From Gordonia sp. UBA7599 (GTDB taxonomy: Bacteria > Actinomycetota > Actinomycetes > Mycobacteriales > Mycobacteriaceae), in the NCBI GenBank assembly GCA_002477755.1, contig DLKD01000054.1:1-64000 (forward strand): a DNA stretch of 64,000 nucleotides. Direction: 5' to 3'. This document shows positions 61,393-64,000 of this stretch, in pieces. Made by a program: the position numbers and the translations under genes. Each line of letters starts with the position of its first letter. The first letter of the stretch is position 1. The notes under the pieces were generated by a model, which made no database searches, was not told the DNA's origin, and worked only from the letters and a program-made list of their open reading frames with translations.

Positions 61393-61895
61393 ACACCCTA
61401 CTCAGGACTGTCCTGGCCGTGATCATCGCGGTGGCGGGCCTTGAGATCTTGCTCGCCGCAGGCCGATTCCGACCGTATGCACTGTTGGCCGGTGCCAGCG
61501 CTGCAGCCCTCACGCTGGGCGCCCTGCGGCTGTTGGTGACCGTCGGCGCGCACCGCCGATCCTCGACACCTGCGGACACCTGGCGTGACGATGCGCTGGT
61601 TCGCTGGCAGGCCCGCACCCGCATCCTGATTGATTGGGCCGACGGATCGCGTGGCGAATGGGACCGTCATCTGCGCCCCATCCTGGCGCGGGAGTTCCTG
61701 ATGGCCACCGGTAAGCGAGGTGGTCCGGCGGGGGTCGGCAGGACGGGGAACACCGCGGCGACCGGGTTGATGACGTTCGGCCCCCAACTGTGGGCGTGGG
61801 TGGATCCTCAGGGCGCCGACTACGACCGCCGAGACGAGGCCGGACCCGGCCGAGAAGTGCTCGACGCCATCCTCGTGCGATTGGAGCAGCTGTGA
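61389..61895 (+). CDS. Small membrane protein of the MoxR operon
   Basis: A 168-residue protein with two hydrophobic segments at about residues 5-22 and 29-50, then a cytoplasmic region that is rich in Arg and Asp. Its family is not clear to me. The ATG overlaps the DUF4129 stop and its own stop overlaps the MoxR start, so it is part of the operon. The C-terminal end (LLWAWVDPQ-like LWAWVDPQGADYDRR) suggests a conserved tail. Confidence 0.75.
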   Translation: MNTLLRTVLAVIIAVAGLEILLAAGRFRPYALLAGASAAALTLGALRLLVTVGAHRRSSTPADTWRDDALVRWQARTRILIDWADGSRGEWDRHLRPILAREFLMATGKRGGPAGVGRTGNTAATGLMTFGPQLWAWVDPQGADYDRRDEAGPGREVLDAILVRLEQL

Positions 61896-62866
61896 CCAGG
61901 GGACACGGCGCAATGTCGGTAGCGGCCACGGCCCGACGAGCCGACGAGGTGCTGACCGAGATCGAGCGCATAGTCGTCGGGAAACGAGAAGCGTTGAAGC
62001 TCATCTTGACTGCGGCGCTCGCCGGTGGGCACGTCCTGCTCGAGGATCTTCCCGGCCTCGGCAAGACCTTGATCGCACGGTCGTTCGCGACGGTTCTCGG
62101 TCTCGACTTCACACGCGTGCAGTTCACCCCGGATCTGCTGCCGGCCGACTTGCTCGGCTCAACGGTCTACGACATGTCCACCGGCCGGTTCGAGTTCCGA
62201 CCCGGACCGGTCTTCACCAATCTGCTGCTGGCCGACGAGATCAACCGGACGCCACCCAAGACGCAGGCGGCCCTGCTCGAGGCGATGGCCGAGGGTCAGG
62301 TCAGCGTCGACGGTCAGACCCGCCCGCTGCCCACCCCGTTCATGGTGCTGGCCACCGACAACCCGATCGAGTACGAGGGCACCTATCCCCTGCCCGAGGC
62401 ACAACGCGACCGCTTCGCACTTCGACTTCGCCTCGGCTATCTCGACGAGGCCGGCGAAACCGAGATGCTGCAGCGTCGCCTGGACCGCGGGTCCGCGCCG
62501 CCGCAACTCGCCCAGATTGTCGACGCGGCCGAAGCCTCGGCCATGCGCGAGGCCGTCGAACAGGTCGATGTCCACGCCGACGTGGTGCGCTATGTGGTCG
62601 CCTTGGCCGCCGCCTCCCGCAGCCACCCGCAGGTGGAGGTCGGGATCAGCCCGCGCGCCGAGCTGGACCTGGTGCAGATGGCGCGCGCCCGGGCAATGTT
62701 GGCCGGGCGCGACTACGTGATCCCCGAGGACGTCAAAGCACTGGCGCCAGCCGCAACCGCTCACCGGATCAGCCTGCGTCCCGAAATGTGGGTCCGCCAG
62801 ATTCACGGCGACGACGTGATCGACGAACTGTTGCGCCGCCTCCCCGTCCCGCGCACATCGGGATGA
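61892..62866 (+). CDS. MoxR-type AAA ATPase
   Basis: A 324-residue ATPase of the MoxR family, a chaperone-like unit for protein assembly. The Walker A loop DLPGLGKT is at residues 52-59 and the Walker B stretch is LLLADEINRT. A sensor-like YPLPEAQRDRFALRL follows. The GTG at 61892 overlaps the previous stop (GTGA); an ATG at 61913 with AGGGGA upstream is an equal candidate. It works with the DUF58 and DUF4129 proteins in the same operon. Confidence 0.93.
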   Translation: MTRGHGAMSVAATARRADEVLTEIERIVVGKREALKLILTAALAGGHVLLEDLPGLGKTLIARSFATVLGLDFTRVQFTPDLLPADLLGSTVYDMSTGRFEFRPGPVFTNLLLADEINRTPPKTQAALLEAMAEGQVSVDGQTRPLPTPFMVLATDNPIEYEGTYPLPEAQRDRFALRLRLGYLDEAGETEMLQRRLDRGSAPPQLAQIVDAAEASAMREAVEQVDVHADVVRYVVALAAASRSHPQVEVGISPRAELDLVQMARARAMLAGRDYVIPEDVKALAPAATAHRISLRPEMWVRQIHGDDVIDELLRRLPVPRTSG

Positions 62867-64000
62867 CGACCTTCGCCGACGGTGATCGGGTACCACTCGT
62901 CTGGCGTCCGTCCCCGCTGACCGTATCGGTGGCTACCTGCGCGGCAGTCGCCCTGGTACTGGCAGTGCTCGCGGGCCGCTGGCAACTTGCCGCGTTTGCG
63001 GCACCGTTGGTCGGGATCCTCGTCGCCATCGGCGCACCTCGCGATGAGGCCACCATATGGGTCCGACCCGACCCACCATCGGTTCGCCTCTTCGAATCCG
63101 AGACCGCAGAGTTCACGATCCGCGCCGAATCCGACGCCGCCGACGCCCTTCTGACCGTCGAAGCAGTCGTACCCCGAGACGGCGTGGAAGCGGTGCTTGA
63201 ACCGGGCAGCGACGCTAGCGCCGAGCTGCAGGTCACCGCCCAGCGATGGGGTCGCTATCGCGCCCCGGTGCGCGTCCGCGCAACCACCCGGTCCGGCTTC
63301 TTCGCAGCGTCGGCGATCGTTGTCGCGGCCGACGTATGGGTTTTCCCGGTGGCCGAGCCACCGGCCACACCACTGCCTCGCGCCGAGTTACCCGACCGGA
63401 TCGGCACCCACCTCACCCGTCACCACGGACTGGGCGTGGAGTTCGCGGACGTCCGCCCTTACGTTCCTGGCGATCCGTTGCGGACCGTGAATTGGCGGGT
63501 CAGTGCGCGGCGCGGGAACCTCCACGTCACCGACCGATTCACCGACCGATCGGCCGACGTCGTCGTCATCCTCGACACCCATCGGCAACCGCACGGGCCC
63601 GCCACCGCGGCCACCGACCGCGTGGCGCGCGGCGCGACCCAAGTCGTCGACACCGCCGTACGATCCGCCGACCGGGTAGGTGTCGTCGTACTGGGCCACA
63701 GCGTTCGGTGGCTCCGGCCCGACATCGGGCGCCGCCAGTTCTACCGGGTACTCGACACCATCCTCGACGCCGTGTCTGCACCGAAGCGGCCCGACGGTTC
63801 GCTCGCCCCCCGCCGGGCCCTGCCGCCGCATGCAATCGTGATCGCATTCTCCACCCTGCTGGACACCGATTTCGCGCTGGCGCTGATCGATCTGCGAACG
63901 CGGGGGCACCGCGTCATCGTCGTCGACGTCCTACCCGGTTCCCCGTTCGCCGACGAACCGGAGCCGACGATCGCCCGGTGGTGGCGACTCGAACGGTCCG
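62863..64000 (+). CDS. DUF58 domain protein, 3' end missing
   Basis: The start of a DUF58 protein; 379 codons are visible and the gene runs off the window. Two membrane segments lie near residues 21-37 and 41-56. The family motif RPYVPGDPLRTVNWRVSARR is at about residues 198-217, followed by a von Willebrand-like region (VVVILDTHRQ) with a metal-site Asp. DUF58 proteins pair with MoxR in complex assembly. The ATG overlaps the MoxR stop as ATGA. The frame has no stop in the window. Confidence 0.9.
   Translation, partial: MTTFADGDRVPLVWRPSPLTVSVATCAAVALVLAVLAGRWQLAAFAAPLVGILVAIGAPRDEATIWVRPDPPSVRLFESETAEFTIRAESDAADALLTVEAVVPRDGVEAVLEPGSDASAELQVTAQRWGRYRAPVRVRATTRSGFFAASAIVVAADVWVFPVAEPPATPLPRAELPDRIGTHLTRHHGLGVEFADVRPYVPGDPLRTVNWRVSARRGNLHVTDRFTDRSADVVVILDTHRQPHGPATAATDRVARGATQVVDTAVRSADRVGVVVLGHSVRWLRPDIGRRQFYRVLDTILDAVSAPKRPDGSLAPRRALPPHAIVIAFSTLLDTDFALALIDLRTRGHRVIVVDVLPGSPFADEPEPTIARWWRLERS

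Overview
The window is high-GC DNA from an actinobacterium of the order Mycobacteriales, most likely Gordonia or a close relative. The main evidence is two complete yrbE/mce lipid-import clusters, a 13E12-repeat (DUF222/HNH) gene, many GTG and TTG starts, ATGA/GTGA stop-start couplings and probable leaderless promoters. The genus is an inference from gene content. No rRNA, tRNA, CRISPR array, insertion sequence or prophage was seen, and no stretch over 300 bases lacks a gene.

Layout. 0-1.5 kb: the end of a lycopene cyclase gene and a thioredoxin. 1.5-13.3 kb (minus strand): mce cluster 1, read right to left as yrbEA, yrbEB, mceA-F, an Mce-associated membrane protein, a DUF2236/MpaB-type oxygenase and, after a strong hairpin, a GntR regulator. 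13.4-14.5 kb: a divergent SRPBCC/secreted-protein pair that appears to share a leaderless promoter. 14.7-18.5 kb: a circularly permuted ATP-grasp, alpha-E and transglutaminase operon, then DUF503. 18.5-20.8 kb: a serine hydrolase and an AraC regulator. 21.0-26.9 kb: an organosulfur-scavenging operon (SfnG, DszC-like, SfnB, SsuD, flavin reductase and a small LLM-tail protein). 26.8-36.1 kb (minus): mce cluster 2, whose mceA has a frameshift. A TetR regulator and an Lcp-like DUF2236 protein diverge from it at 36.3-38.2 kb. 38.2-44.7 kb: housekeeping and small genes (DUF1622, DUF2277, upp, pterin dehydratase, AlkB, Ca2+/cation antiporter, YrhK-like, alpha/beta hydrolase, SDR). 44.7-46.7 kb: a secreted lipase and a TetR regulator facing each other across a perfect palindrome. 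46.8-58.5 kb: a nitrogen-compound catabolic region (amidohydrolase with a frameshift, LysR, flavin monooxygenase, aldehyde dehydrogenase, NCS1 permease, RidA, DUF1028, M20 amidase, ornithine-cyclodeaminase-like protein, sarcosine-oxidase-like protein). 58.6-60.3 kb: the 13E12/HNH gene behind a promoter with both a RecA-NDp/PafBC-type element and a LexA-like box. 60.4-64 kb: a DUF4129, MoxR and DUF58 operon that runs off the right edge.

How the genes fit together. Each mce cluster makes an inner-membrane YrbE pair plus six MCE proteins expected to carry a lipid across the cell envelope. The energising ATPase (MceG/Mkl) is not in the window. Each cluster has its own regulator and a DUF2236 haem oxygenase, which suggests uptake coupled to oxidation of a hydrophobic substrate. 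The sulfur operon would take dimethylsulfone and sulfonates to sulfite using FMNH2 from its own reductase. The 47-58 kb region looks like import, deacylation and oxidative deamination of a nitrogen compound, with RidA clearing reactive enamines. Two single-base frameshifts beside G/C runs, in mceA of cluster 2 and in the amidohydrolase, are either real inactivations or assembly errors.
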